Assembly: GCA_963929765.1 (NCBI GenBank)
Contig: CAWVKD010000056.1
Coordinates: 1 to 64,000 of the forward strand
From: RGIG529 sp963929765
Lineage (GTDB): Bacteria; Bacillota; Clostridia; Oscillospirales; Oscillospiraceae
Length of the DNA: 64,000 nucleotides
Direction: 5' to 3'
The notes beneath the pieces were generated by a model. The model worked only from the letters and a program-made list of their open reading frames with translations. It was not told the DNA's origin and did not search any database. Position numbers and translations under genes: made by a program. The stretch's first letter is position 1, and each line of letters opens with the position of its first letter. Of the stretch, positions 1-8,720 are shown piece by piece.

Positions 1-683
1 ACAATAGCCCGTCCTTTTCCAGATAATGCCAATGGTTCCCCACATCCAGCCGCCAGTATGACCTGCTTATCCTCTGGTACCACTCCTAAAAGTGGCAACC
101 CTACCATATCCATAGCGTCATCCAAATTGGTCTTCATCAAACGTAATAGTTTAGGTTGTACCCGATTGACTACCAAATGTCGCAAAGAAATATCGAGTTC
201 GCCTAAAACAGAAATTGCTTGTTGCGCATCCCGTAAACTAGATGGATCCATTGTGGAGACAACGATGGCACGATCAGCATACTGAGCTGCTGTACGAAAG
301 CCGACTCCAAGCCCTGCAGGACAATCGATGAATATCTCATCAAATTGTTCTTTTATTTCTCGGATAAAAGTTGGTAAATCATTTTCCAATATATCCCATT
401 TCAGTGCTAGGCGCTGAGGCGCTGCTAAAAGAAACAATCCTTCAATATTGGGATGTTGGATCAGTGCCTCTTCAAAGGTACATCGGTGTTCTAAAACATC
501 AGAAAAATCCATCATCACCCGATCAGAAAGGCCCAAAGCAATGTCCAAGTTTCTCAAACCCACATCGGCATCTATGCATAAAACTCGATGTCCCATAGCT
601 GCAAGGCAAGAAGAGATTCCACCTGTTAGGCTTGTTTTCCCGGTGCCACCTTTTCCGGATGCCACCGCAATCACTGTACCCAA
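1..683 (-). CDS. minD: Septum-site ATPase MinD (3' end cut by window edge)
   Basis: ParA/MinD-type P-loop ATPase that at the membrane helps place the division septum. Translation on the minus strand from a TTG at 683, preceded by AAAGGAGAG, gives about 227 residues before the window ends. Visible: deviant Walker A GKGGTGKT near residue 11, the switch segment DADVGLRNLDIALGL, and DCPAG around residue 125. The GLRNLD segment is typical of MinD rather than of the chromosome-partition ParA found at 4391-5176. The C-terminal membrane-targeting helix lies outside the window, so membrane association cannot be checked. No minC is visible on this side; it could lie beyond the edge. A MinD-like flagellar ATPase (FlhG) is the alternative. 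Confidence 0.8.
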   Translation of the reverse strand, partial: MGTVIAVASGKGGTGKTSLTGGISSCLAAMGHRVLCIDADVGLRNLDIALGLSDRVMMDFSDVLEHRCTFEEALIQHPNIEGLFLLAAPQRLALKWDILENDLPTFIREIKEQFDEIFIDCPAGLGVGFRTAAQYADRAIVVSTMDPSSLRDAQQAISVLGELDISLRHLVVNRVQPKLLRLMKTNLDDAMDMVGLPLLGVVPEDKQVILAAGCGEPLALSGKGRAI

Positions 684-881
684 AAGCGATTCTCTCCTTT
701 CTTCTTTTTATCGCAGTTATTGATTGATCATGTAAGGGCACAAAAACCTCTGCCTATATTTTTAGATTTCCTATGTTTTTTCACAGGAACATCGTCATTA
801 TATCATTATTATCCAAAACATTCAATATATTTTTGTGCAAATTGTGAGGTATTTTTGTTGCTTTTTTACGTTTCTTTTCCA
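684..881. other. Intergenic gap between rsmG and minD
   Basis: About 200 bases of AT-rich sequence with no supportable gene. It holds the minD ribosome-binding site on the minus strand. I see no strong terminator hairpin after rsmG, so minD may be cotranscribed with it. Confidence 0.4.
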
Positions 882-1601
882 TCACAACCGTTCTTTTTGC
901 ATTTTAGCAAAACGCCTTGGAAAACGTTTGGGAGTTTCTTTCTTTTTGTGTATCACCAAAATTTGGCGCCTGGTTGCTGTATCTGGCAAAGTATACACGT
1001 GAGGCGCTTCCATGACACCGCCCATAGCCTCAATCGCATTCCGGGCATGCTCGATTTCTTCTTCACAATGAAGGGACTTCATAGCAAGAAAAAACCCACC
1101 AACTTTAACAAAGGGAAGACAAAGCTCCACCAGAATACGCAGTTCTGCTACGGCACGAGAAACAGCACAGTCAAAACATTCTCTCCAATCTTCCAATCTG
1201 CTCTGCTCCTCTGCTCTGGCCTGAATACAGGAAACACCTTCCAGCTTAAGCATTCCCACCACTTCTTCCAGGAAAGTCACTCGTTTTCTCTGGCTGTCCA
1301 ACAATGTCAAGTGAATGGATGGCTCTACTAATTTGAGAGGTAAGCCAGGAAATCCTGCACCGGTACCTACATCAATCACTTGCTTCCCCCTCAAGGATGT
1401 CACTTTTAGCAATTCCAAAGAATCCAGAAAATGAAGTCGAGCCATTTGATCTGGCTCTGTGATGGCAGTTAAGTTCATCACCTGATTCCGCTCTTTTAAA
1501 AACTGAGCATATTGTTTCATTTGCTCAACAGTAAAATCATCTGCGGGCAGGTTCATAAAAGATAGCCCTGCCCGCAGAATGGTTGTAAATCCATGTTCCA
1601 A
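882..1601 (-). CDS. rsmG: 16S rRNA (guanine-N7)-methyltransferase RsmG (GidB)
   Basis: SAM-dependent methyltransferase that modifies a guanine of the 530 loop of 16S rRNA. The SAM-binding motif DVGTGAGFPGLPLK and the preceding LHFLDSLELL are characteristic of the family. I chose the TTG at 1601: it lies one base after the serS stop, has GGAGG eight to ten bases upstream, and gives 239 residues, the usual family length. A longer reading from 1643 would run back into serS. Tight coupling to serS suggests translational coupling. In Bacillus rsmG also lies beside noc and parAB, so the placement fits although serS is an unusual neighbour. Confidence 0.92.
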   Translation of the reverse strand: MEHGFTTILRAGLSFMNLPADDFTVEQMKQYAQFLKERNQVMNLTAITEPDQMARLHFLDSLELLKVTSLRGKQVIDVGTGAGFPGLPLKLVEPSIHLTLLDSQRKRVTFLEEVVGMLKLEGVSCIQARAEEQSRLEDWRECFDCAVSRAVAELRILVELCLPFVKVGGFFLAMKSLHCEEEIEHARNAIEAMGGVMEAPHVYTLPDTATRRQILVIHKKKETPKRFPRRFAKMQKERL

Positions 1602-1602
1602 G

Positions 1603-2910
1603 TTATTTTTCCTCCACTTTTGGTGCAATCTGCTCCTTGCCATGAAGATAAGGACGTAAGACCTCTGGTATCACAACTGTACCATCTTCTTTTTGGAAGT
1701 TTTCTAGGATAGCTGCTACCGTTCGCCCAACAGCAACTCCAGAACCGTTTAATGTATGAACAAAAGCCGGTTTTCCAGTTTCTTCATCTCGGAACCGAAT
1801 GTTAGCACGTCTTGCTTGAAAGTCCACGAAATTCGAACAGGAGGAAATTTCTACATACCGTCCATAAGACGGCATCCAAACTTCAATATCATACGTTTTT
1901 GTGCTGGAAAAACCAAGATCACCTGTGCAAAGCAGCACTACTCTATAAGGTAATCCCAGTCCTTGCAATACCTTTTCCGCATTTTGGGTTAATGTTTCCA
2001 GCTCCTCAAAAGAATGCCTGGGATGAGCAAATTTTACCAACTCTACTTTATTGAATTGATGTTGCCGTATCAACCCTCTTGTATCTCGTCCGGCAGAACC
2101 TGCCTCTGCACGGAAACAAGCGGAATAAGCACAATAGCGAATGGGAAGTTGAGTTTCTTGTAACATATCGTCCCGATGCATATTGGTTACCGGAACTTCC
2201 GCTGTAGGAATCAAAAAGTATTCATCAGCTTCTGTTTTACCGATCACCTTATATGCATCTTCTTCAAATTTAGGCAGTTGTCCTGTCCCAGTCATAGACG
2301 TACGGCTCACCATATAAGGAGGCAATACCTCTGTATAGCCATTCTCTAGAGTATGAACGTCCAGGAAATAGCTAATAACCGCTCGTTCCAGTGCTGCTCC
2401 CACTCCTTTATAAAAGTGGAATCTGGCACCAGATACTTTAGCTGCCGTAACAGGATCTAAAATTCCCAGCGTCTCTCCCAATTCCCAGTGGGGTTTAGGG
2501 TCAAAAGAAAAGGTTGGAACAGTGCCCCAACGACGCTGTTCCACATTTTCATCGCTATCAGCACCCAGCGGAACATCTTCATTGGGGAAATTAGGAACGG
2601 AGAGTAATAAGGTACGCAACTCTTCCTCTGTTTCCTTTAATTTTCCATCTATCTCCTTACCCTGAGCTGCAAGTTGCTTCATTTCAGCAAACAACGGTGA
2701 CGGATCCTCTCCTGCCTTTTTCATAGCAGGAATTTTTTTGCTTGCTTCATTTTGCCTTGCTTTGATTGAGTCTGACTGGTAAACCAACTCTCTTCGTGTT
2801 CTATCTAATTGCAACATGGCATCTATATCTGCCACATAAGCAGGATTTCTTCTTGCAATTCGTTTTTTTGCTTCTTCTGGATTTTCCCGAATCCATTTGA
2901 TATCCAACAT
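1603..2910 (-). CDS. serS: Seryl-tRNA synthetase
   Basis: Class II aminoacyl-tRNA synthetase that charges tRNA-Ser (and tRNA-Sec where present). The 435 residues match the family. The N-terminal arm (about residues 1-110) is a long charged coiled coil that grips the tRNA. The class II core follows, with motif 2 around FRAEAGSAGRDTRGLIRQHQF and motif 3 near GSGVAVGRT. The ATG at 2910 has GGGAG upstream. It lies 24 bases after the coiled-coil membrane protein gene and one base before rsmG, so it looks like part of a parA-parB-orf-serS-rsmG transcript. No T-box leader is possible in the 24-base gap. Confidence 0.97.
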   Translation of the reverse strand: MLDIKWIRENPEEAKKRIARRNPAYVADIDAMLQLDRTRRELVYQSDSIKARQNEASKKIPAMKKAGEDPSPLFAEMKQLAAQGKEIDGKLKETEEELRTLLLSVPNFPNEDVPLGADSDENVEQRRWGTVPTFSFDPKPHWELGETLGILDPVTAAKVSGARFHFYKGVGAALERAVISYFLDVHTLENGYTEVLPPYMVSRTSMTGTGQLPKFEEDAYKVIGKTEADEYFLIPTAEVPVTNMHRDDMLQETQLPIRYCAYSACFRAEAGSAGRDTRGLIRQHQFNKVELVKFAHPRHSFEELETLTQNAEKVLQGLGLPYRVVLLCTGDLGFSSTKTYDIEVWMPSYGRYVEISSCSNFVDFQARRANIRFRDEETGKPAFVHTLNGSGVAVGRTVAAILENFQKEDGTVVIPEVLRPYLHGKEQIAPKVEEK

Positions 2911-2934
2911 GGTTTTCTTCTCCCATCTTTATAT

Positions 2935-3519
2935 CTACTTTTTCACAGCTGTTTGTATCTTTACAAATTCTCCAGCCGCATCTGCATTCTCTGTATCTGG
3001 CAGGTAAGGAACAAGACCTGACTCATTCATCTGATCAATGATATTACGGCATGTCTGATAAGCGCCGTTTTCATATGCTTGAACTAGCTGCCAAAATTGT
3101 TCCAGCGCAGATACTTGCCGCTTGGTTTCCTCCCATCCTTCATCTTTTTCTGCCACCTGAGCAGACAGTGTCTCCACTTGTGTTTCATATTCGTTTCGTT
3201 GTTCTGTTAGTGTATCTACTTGTTTTTCCAATTCAATATTGCGTTGTTGCAATATTTCTATATTTTCCATGGCAGTAGCAGAGCTTTGTAAACCTTCTAT
3301 CATTTGCGCCGTATTTCGCTGCTGCATGAAATAGGAAAGTAATAAAAGAAAAAAAGCTACAGCAAACAATATGGCAATATACGTAAATACAGAATTGGTG
3401 TGTTTTTTCTTTTGTATACCATCACCAGGTTGGTTGTTTTTTTCTTGGTTGTTTTTTTCTTGGTTTTCTGTAGTTTCTAAATGGATGGTCTCCTGCTCCG
3501 ACTTCTTTTCTTCATTCAT
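2935..3519 (-). CDS. Single-pass membrane protein with coiled coil, function unknown
   Basis: 194 residues with no family I can name. Residues 1-40 are hydrophilic, rich in Glu, Asn and Gln, and include a tandem QEKNN repeat. Residues about 44-65 form one membrane segment. Residues about 70-145 form a heptad-rich coiled coil, followed by a compact C-terminal domain. With a lysine-rich stretch before the membrane segment, the C-terminal part is probably outside. The start ATG overlaps the parB stop by four bases, so translation is coupled to parB. The position next to parAB suggests a segregation, division or envelope role, but that is only context. Confidence 0.8.
   Translation of the reverse strand: MNEEKKSEQETIHLETTENQEKNNQEKNNQPGDGIQKKKHTNSVFTYIAILFAVAFFLLLLSYFMQQRNTAQMIEGLQSSATAMENIEILQQRNIELEKQVDTLTEQRNEYETQVETLSAQVAEKDEGWEETKRQVSALEQFWQLVQAYENGAYQTCRNIIDQMNESGLVPYLPDTENADAAGEFVKIQTAVKK
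3430..3459 (-). repeat. Two-copy 15-bp in-frame tandem repeat
   Basis: Two identical 15-base units lie end to end, followed by a partial third. They encode the repeated pentapeptide QEKNN in the cytoplasmic tail of the coiled-coil protein. Because the unit is five codons long, slippage would change the tail length without breaking the frame. Confidence 0.8.
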
Positions 3520-4388
3520 GCAGAAGCCCCTCCTTTTTGACCCAATATTTCTAACAGAGTCTCTAAATCTTCTTCCCCATAATATTCTACTTCTAATCTT
3601 CCTTTTTTTGCTCCGTGGTAAATACGAACTCTCCGTGCCAATCGATCTGTTAAATCTCGTTCCAGCTCTTTTATATAATCTATCTCACTGGATTTCTTTT
3701 TCTGGAGAGCAGATTCTTTTGGTGCTTTTACCAGGCGTTTAACTAACATTTCTGTCTGTCGAACAGATAGTTTATTGGAAATAACTTGTTCTGCTGCCAT
3801 TTCTTGCAATGTTTGGTCCTTTAATGCCAAAAGCGCTCTAGCATGTCCTCCTGATAAAATTCCCTCTTGGATCTGATGTAATACAGACTCGGGTAACGAC
3901 AGAAGTCGCAATGCGTTAGCAACCGTTGGCCTTGACTTTCCCACTCGTACTGCCACTTCTTCCTGGGTTAATCCGTGATTTTCCATCAAAAGACGATACC
4001 CGCCAGCTTCCTCTACAGGATTCAAATCTTCTCGTTGCAGATTTTCAATAAGTGCCAGTTCCATACTTTTTTGTTCATCCGCCTCTACTACTATGGCAGG
4101 AATTTGTTCCAGTCCCGCCATACGAGCCGCACGCCAGCGGCGCTCACCCGCTACAATTTGGTAATATCCCGAAGAGAGACGGCGTACAGTGATAGGTTGC
4201 AAAACACCATGCAACCGAATAGAATCTGCAAGGTCAGACAATGCCTCTTCATCGAAATATTTTCTCGGCTGGTCTGCGCGTATTTCAATTTGCGCAATAG
4301 GCAATTGGATGCTCCCATTTTCCTGAGACTGCAACGCCGCATCTCCCAGAAGGGCACCCAATCCCCGGCCCAAACCTCTTTCTGCCAT
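3516..4388 (-). CDS. parB: Chromosome-partition protein ParB (Spo0J)
   Basis: CTP-dependent DNA clamp that loads at parS, spreads along the DNA and recruits SMC. Of 290 residues, the N-terminal CTPase part shows the ParB box (QPRKYFDEEAL near residue 40) and the GERRWRAA motif near residue 80. The central helix-turn-helix lies around residues 140-165 (TQEEVAVRVGKSRPTVANAL). The C-terminal dimerisation domain follows. It starts at the ATG at 4388, two bases after the parA stop, and overlaps the next gene by four bases. Two parS sites lie at 5272 and 5329. The paralogue at 5361 is assigned as Noc from its C-terminus. Confidence 0.95.
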   Translation of the reverse strand: MAERGLGRGLGALLGDAALQSQENGSIQLPIAQIEIRADQPRKYFDEEALSDLADSIRLHGVLQPITVRRLSSGYYQIVAGERRWRAARMAGLEQIPAIVVEADEQKSMELALIENLQREDLNPVEEAGGYRLLMENHGLTQEEVAVRVGKSRPTVANALRLLSLPESVLHQIQEGILSGGHARALLALKDQTLQEMAAEQVISNKLSVRQTEMLVKRLVKAPKESALQKKKSSEIDYIKELERDLTDRLARRVRIYHGAKKGRLEVEYYGEEDLETLLEILGQKGGASA

Positions 4389-4390
4389 AA

Positions 4391-5176
4391 TTATTTTAAT
4401 CCTTTCTCTTGTTTTGGCTCCCAGTTGTTCTTTTTTAATAGTTCAGCTGCCAAAGCTGTATACGCTTCTGCACCGCGGGATAATTTATCATATGCCAAAA
4501 TAGGTTTTCCGTGGCTTGGCGCTTCTGATAAACGTACATTTCGAGGAATGAAGGTAGCATAAACTTTGCCAGGAAAAAACCGCTTTACTTCTTCTGCTAC
4601 TTGAACAGATAGATTGGTGCGGCTGTCAAACATCGTAAGCAATACCCCTTCTAATTCCAAATTTGGATTTAATGATCGTTTCACGATGCGTACCGTTCCC
4701 ATTAAATCAGACAGTCCTTCCAGAGCATAATACTCACATTGTACAGGTACAAGAATCGTATCTGCTGCGCATAACGCATTCAATGTTAATAATTCCAAAG
4801 AGGGTGGGCAATCAATCAAAATGTAATCATATTCTTCTTTTACTTGATCGAGCGCCTGTTGCAGTAAATATTCTCTCCGATCAATGGTAATCATCTCTAT
4901 CCCCGCGCCTGCCAATGCCTTATGGGCAGGCAGTACATGACCCCATTTTGTTTCTACAATTGCCTCTTTGCATGCCGTACCCCCTACAACCACATCGTAA
5001 ATGTTGGGTGATACGTTTTTGTCTACGCCCATTCCAGAGGTAGAATTGGCCTGAGGATCAAAATCACAAAGCAATGTTTTTGCGCCATTCGCCTGTAATG
5101 CTGCTGTTAAACTGACGCATGTTGTAGTCTTCCCTACTCCGCCTTTTTGATTGACGATTGCAATTCGTTTTGTCAA
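4391..5176 (-). CDS. parA: Chromosome-partition ATPase ParA (Soj)
   Basis: Deviant-Walker ATPase that works with ParB in chromosome segregation; in Bacillus Soj also acts on DnaA. The motif KGGVGKTTTCVSL follows the start closely, then DFDPQANSTSGMG and DCPPSLELLTLNAL. I place the start at the TTG at 5176: it is preceded by GGAGGAGG and begins directly with the canonical TKRIAIVNQKGG strand, giving 261 residues. An upstream ATG at 5224 would add 16 residues not typical of the family. The gene is followed immediately by parB, and parS1 lies in its leader. Confidence 0.95.
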   Translation of the reverse strand: MTKRIAIVNQKGGVGKTTTCVSLTAALQANGAKTLLCDFDPQANSTSGMGVDKNVSPNIYDVVVGGTACKEAIVETKWGHVLPAHKALAGAGIEMITIDRREYLLQQALDQVKEEYDYILIDCPPSLELLTLNALCAADTILVPVQCEYYALEGLSDLMGTVRIVKRSLNPNLELEGVLLTMFDSRTNLSVQVAEEVKRFFPGKVYATFIPRNVRLSEAPSHGKPILAYDKLSRGAEAYTALAAELLKKNNWEPKQEKGLK

Positions 5177-5271
5177 AGAGATTCCTCCTCCTGGCCAATA
5201 ATCTTGTTCCGCGATGTCTTTCATTATAGCACATCACCCCTGTATTTCAATAAAAAATTACAACAGGAAGA

Positions 5272-5287
5272 TGTGTCACGTGAAACA
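5272..5287. promoter_or_regulatory. parS site 1 (one mismatch)
   Basis: A 16-base match to the Bacillus parS consensus TGTTTCACGTGAAACA with one change (G for T at position 4). It sits inside a larger 28-bp inverted repeat, 5266-5293, with that single mismatch. It lies between noc and parA, the usual location of origin-proximal ParB loading sites. Confidence 0.85.
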
Positions 5288-5328
5288 TCTTCCAGTTGTC
5301 AGACGGTTTTTATATACAGGAGGATAAA

Positions 5329-5344
5329 TGTTTCACGTGAAACA
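5329..5344. promoter_or_regulatory. parS site 2 (perfect consensus)
   Basis: An exact TGTTTCACGTGAAACA, the consensus ParB-binding site. It is the centre of a perfect 38-bp palindrome spanning 5318-5355. It lies 42 bases from parS1 and six bases after the noc stop codon, so the palindrome would also form a hairpin at the end of the noc transcript. Confidence 0.95.
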
Positions 5345-5360
5345 TTTATCCTCCTCTTTC

Positions 5361-6197
5361 TTATTTTGCAGCGCCACGCTTTGGAATCCGGATGGTAAGT
5401 ACAATATCTTCTTCTGTTTCTGTTCTTCCACATTCAGCGTCCACACCTGCACTTTTCATCATGCGCATTCCTCGAGTAATCGAATTTAGAAAAAACCGTA
5501 CATCTTTGATGACAAATGTGCTCTTTTTTCGCGCTTTTGTTGGAATCATCACCGGTTTTTTTTCTGGTCCCGACAAAAGTGTCTCGATGTACCGTTCTGT
5601 CTGTGCTACATTAAGTCCATTTTGAACAATCTGTTCCAGGGCAGAGAGTTGTTTTTCTTCTCCTTCTAAACGAAGAAGAGCTCTGGCGTGTCGTTCTGTC
5701 AATTGATTGGCTTGTAATATTTGAATTACTTGAGAAGAAAGTTTTAATAACCGCAGTTTGTTGGCCACCGCTGACTGTGATTTTCCTATTTTTTGAGCAG
5801 CTTCTTCTTGAGAAAAACCATACAGTTGAATCAGACGAGCAATGGCTTCTGCTTCTTCCATAAAATTCAAATCTCGTCTTTGTAGATTTTCTACCAGTGC
5901 CAAAAGAGAAGACTCCTCTTCATCTACCCCAGCAATCAAACATGGAACTTCCTTGAGACCTGCTCGTTTGGCCGAGCGTAACCGACGTTCCCCTGAAATA
6001 AGTTCGAATCCTTCCCCTGTTCTTCGTACCGTCAATGGCTGTAAGATACCATGTTCTCGGATACTCTCTGCCAGCTCGTCCAGTCCCTGGGAAGAAAATT
6101 TCTTTCGGGGCTGCGCTGGGTTCGGTACAATTTGATCCACAGATAAAAAAACCACCCGGGCGGTTTCCCAAATGCCTTGCTTCTTTCTCAGCGCCAT
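5361..6197 (-). CDS. noc: Nucleoid-occlusion protein Noc (ParB paralogue)
   Basis: ParB-like CTP-binding clamp that in Bacillus binds its own sites and blocks septation over the nucleoid. 278 residues: ParB box with QPRKKFSSQGLDEL near residue 30, SGERRLRSA near residue 70, and a helix-turn-helix at about 130-155 (FSQEEAAQKIGKSQSAVANK). I prefer Noc to a second ParB because the C-terminus (NSITRGMRMMKSAG and the final TIRIPK) resembles Bacillus Noc and because the gene lies directly upstream of parAB, as in Bacillus. The N-terminus lacks an obvious FxxFFG-type amphipathic helix, so membrane targeting is uncertain. No Noc-binding site was seen. Confidence 0.85.
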   Translation of the reverse strand: MALRKKQGIWETARVVFLSVDQIVPNPAQPRKKFSSQGLDELAESIREHGILQPLTVRRTGEGFELISGERRLRSAKRAGLKEVPCLIAGVDEEESSLLALVENLQRRDLNFMEEAEAIARLIQLYGFSQEEAAQKIGKSQSAVANKLRLLKLSSQVIQILQANQLTERHARALLRLEGEEKQLSALEQIVQNGLNVAQTERYIETLLSGPEKKPVMIPTKARKKSTFVIKDVRFFLNSITRGMRMMKSAGVDAECGRTETEEDIVLTIRIPKRGAAK

Positions 6198-6371
6198 CCC
6201 AGTCCCTCCTATTAGACAACTCTTTTCTATGTTTTTAGTTTATCATTTTCAGAAAAAAATAAAAGGGAATCCCGTCGATACATTTTTATTCTACGATTCC
6301 TTATTTCCACGGCAATTATCAAATAGGAAAGGCGGGCATGGTTTCAGAAATGATTTCACTTGTTTTGAGTA

Positions 6372-6405
6372 AAAGTGCTCGCTTTTTGAGTAAAACGAGC
6401 ACTTT
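6372..6405 (-). terminator. Terminator after dnaI
   Basis: Ten-base inverted repeat (AAAGTGCTCG and its complement) around a 14-base loop, followed by T-rich sequence on the minus strand. It lies just past the dnaI stop. The rest of the gap up to noc (6198-6371) contains no gene I can support. Confidence 0.7.
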
Positions 6406-6412
6406 ATTCTTT

Positions 6413-7426
6413 CTATTTTTCTGTTTTATAGTATCCTGAACGCAATCGTATATCTTCGCCAAAAAAGGGCAACATTCGATATTCCCCTGCTATCCGTGAA
6501 TAAATAGATGGGGAATACCGGTGTTTCAATTCCTCCAAAGACAAATTGGAGCTGATCACTGTATGATATTTTTCATTGAGTCGGCTATTAATTAAAGTAT
6601 ATAAAGCAGATTGTGTAAATGGAGTTGTTAATTCTGATCCAAGATCGTCTATAATCAATAAATCACAATTGAAATACCGCTTAATTTCTTCATCAGCCAA
6701 TTGAACATCTTCCTGATTTTTGGAAAATTTTTGAACTTCAAATTGAGACAAAATCTGAGTTGCAGTATCATATACAACAGAATATCCTTGCTCTGATACC
6801 TTTTTTGCAATACAGGCCGATAAAAAGGTCTTTCCCAATCCTGTCCCACCACTAAGAAACAAATCATTAAAATAATATTTTTCAAATTTGCTTGCATAGC
6901 CTTTACAAATTTGACAAACCAAACTCATATTTTCTCTAGGAGACGTGCTTTTCCCTGGCCATTTTTGGGTATCATATACTTCTAAAGAAAAAGTTTCAAA
7001 AGACTGTTCTCCCAAATCCAGTAGCTTTGATAATTCTTTGATCTGTTCCTCAGCATATAGTTGCTTTAAGCAATCACATGGAACAGCACCACAATATCCC
7101 GTATCATTACATTGTTTACAGGCAGGAACATCATCTAACGCATCAGCAGGATAGCCATATTTTTGCAATAACTGCCGCTGTTCTTCCTGTAAAGATTGGT
7201 TTTTTGCCCGGATTTCATTGATGGCTTTTGTAGGATCATCTCCTGCTTCCAATGCTTCTTTGATCACTTGAAACATGGTCTGCCGCAGCATATGGTCAAT
7301 TTCCAAAAGTCTTGGGATACTTTGATAAATTTTCTGTCGCCGTTTTTCCTGAGCATCTTCCCAAAGTGCCCGTTCTTCCCGTCTTCGTTGTAATGCACGA
7401 CGCAAAATTTTTCCATCATATCCCAT
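6413..7426 (-). CDS. dnaI: Helicase loader DnaI (DnaC-like AAA+ ATPase)
   Basis: AAA+ ATPase that loads the replicative helicase at the origin and at restarts. 337 residues. The N-terminal half is helical and charged, with a Cys-rich zinc-binding segment CKQCNDTGYCGAVPCDC near residue 115. The ATPase part has Walker A GGTGLGKT near 195 and Walker B LLIIDDLG near 255, then sensor regions. ATG at 7426 with AAGGAGG upstream. It follows the DnaD-like gene by 22 bases, forming the dnaD-dnaI pair commonly found in Firmicutes, where they cooperate in helicase loading. DnaI is preferred to DnaC because of the zinc-binding N-terminus. Confidence 0.9.
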   Translation of the reverse strand: MGYDGKILRRALQRRREERALWEDAQEKRRQKIYQSIPRLLEIDHMLRQTMFQVIKEALEAGDDPTKAINEIRAKNQSLQEEQRQLLQKYGYPADALDDVPACKQCNDTGYCGAVPCDCLKQLYAEEQIKELSKLLDLGEQSFETFSLEVYDTQKWPGKSTSPRENMSLVCQICKGYASKFEKYYFNDLFLSGGTGLGKTFLSACIAKKVSEQGYSVVYDTATQILSQFEVQKFSKNQEDVQLADEEIKRYFNCDLLIIDDLGSELTTPFTQSALYTLINSRLNEKYHTVISSNLSLEELKHRYSPSIYSRIAGEYRMLPFFGEDIRLRSGYYKTEK

Positions 7427-7448
7427 TTTATTTCCTCCTTATCCTTAA

Positions 7449-8426
7449 CTAACCATCTTGTTTCTGTCGACGCACCAGTTCTTTCATCCATTCAATGGCT
7501 TCTTGATCTTCAGGTTTTATTTGAGAAGATGATGGAAACACCTTTGTTTTTTCCTGCTTCGCAAGGCCATCGCCTGCTTTGATTTCTTCTAATGTATGTA
7601 AATTTTTTTGGTGCCATCGCTTTAAAATAGAATTTAAATAGGGCCACTTTAAACTTCCCGTCTGCAATACCGTTTTATCATAAGCCAGACCAATGGCTTC
7701 CATGGAAAAACCCATATCCAGAAAGCTATCCATATAAGACCGCTCTGAAGGAGAAGGTGCTCTCCCTCCCAATTGCAATATTTGAAATATTTCTCCATAA
7801 GAAGCTCGGCGTAAAGATAAATATTTTAGATGTTCTACAGCTTTGTCCAGAGTGTCTACACCTTGCCTTTTCCAGCGGTAGGCTTCCCGTTCCACTTGGC
7901 GCATTCGCAAAGGACGACTTGTTCCCTCCCCTGCTTGTCGCTGTATTTCTTCCTGGCAAAAAGTAATCAATAAAGAAATGACTTCGACGGGTAAATTCAA
8001 ATAGTCATATAGTCCAAATAAAATTTTTAAATCTGCCGTAGTAAGAGCTCGGCCCAAACGTCGTTGTGTTTCTTGTACCAAAGAAGGAAAAGGAGATTGG
8101 CTTTCCATTTCTTTTGTGATTTCTTCATTGGTATAAGAAGGAGCAGTTTCTTCCCATTGAGAGGCTGTTTTAGAAGAAGATATATCACTTTTTTCTCGAC
8201 GGACAAGGCCCCATTTTTCCAGCGTTTTTAATGTTTGATGTACCCATGAAGAACTTTTTTTTAAAGCAGCAGCGGCTTTCTGTGGAATGAGATGACCATT
8301 TTCCCGTATTAAATATAGATAAAGAAGCGACGCATCCCCATTCCCTTCCATCAGAAGCCGATTGACCGTATCTCGTTCTAATACAATAGATTCGCTTTGA
8401 TTAATTGCCAACATCATTTCTTCCAA
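7449..8426 (-). CDS. DnaD/DnaB-like replication-initiation protein
   Basis: 325 residues. The N-terminal part (about 10-75) looks like a winged helix: LLYLYLIRENG, then an HTH stretch and LEKWGLVRRE. The middle part (about 130-290) is helical and fits the DnaD/DnaB_2 domain (EREAYRWKRQGVDTLDKAVE, GFSMEAIGLAYDKT). Proteins of this type remodel origin DNA and recruit the DnaI-helicase complex, and the gene lies directly upstream of dnaI. Start taken as the TTG at 8426 with AGAGGA upstream; an ATG nine bases further in is also possible. Confidence 0.85.
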   Translation of the reverse strand: MEEMMLAINQSESIVLERDTVNRLLMEGNGDASLLYLYLIRENGHLIPQKAAAALKKSSSWVHQTLKTLEKWGLVRREKSDISSSKTASQWEETAPSYTNEEITKEMESQSPFPSLVQETQRRLGRALTTADLKILFGLYDYLNLPVEVISLLITFCQEEIQRQAGEGTSRPLRMRQVEREAYRWKRQGVDTLDKAVEHLKYLSLRRASYGEIFQILQLGGRAPSPSERSYMDSFLDMGFSMEAIGLAYDKTVLQTGSLKWPYLNSILKRWHQKNLHTLEEIKAGDGLAKQEKTKVFPSSSQIKPEDQEAIEWMKELVRRQKQDG

Positions 8427-8548
8427 TGATTTTTTCCTCTTTTCTCGTTTCTTTTATCTTTTATTTTACATGAAAATTATTCTTCCGTAAACAGGAAAAA
8501 GTGAAGATAAAATTCATCATAATTCCCGCCTTTTCCAATGGAACACCT

Positions 8549-8576
8549 TTGAATCTGTCCCCATCTATGGTATAAT
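8549..8576 (+). promoter_or_regulatory. Probable promoter for the zapA operon
   Basis: TTGAAT and TATAAT separated by 16 bases on the plus strand, about 145 bases upstream of zapA. The gap 8427-8720 is divergent (dnaD-like minus, zapA plus) and otherwise holds no gene. A TTGACA at 8595-8600 lacks a convincing -10. Confidence 0.5.
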
Positions 8577-8720
8577 ACCAAAAAATATACGTTTTTGACA
8601 GTTTTGTTTATCTTCGAAATAACACATTTTTAGTTAAAATCAATGGATTCCATAAGATAACTCATTCTTTGGAGATGCTTTGTCTTAGAACGGCTTTGAT
8701 ATAAAGGAGGTTTCGTTTTT

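Noticed and set aside
2911..2934. T-box leader for serS
   Set aside because: Only 24 bases separate serS from the upstream gene, too short for a T-box.
6140..6170. CCCGGG near the start of noc as a Noc-binding site
   Set aside because: The flanks do not match the ATTTCCCGGGAAAT consensus, and the site lies inside the noc coding region.
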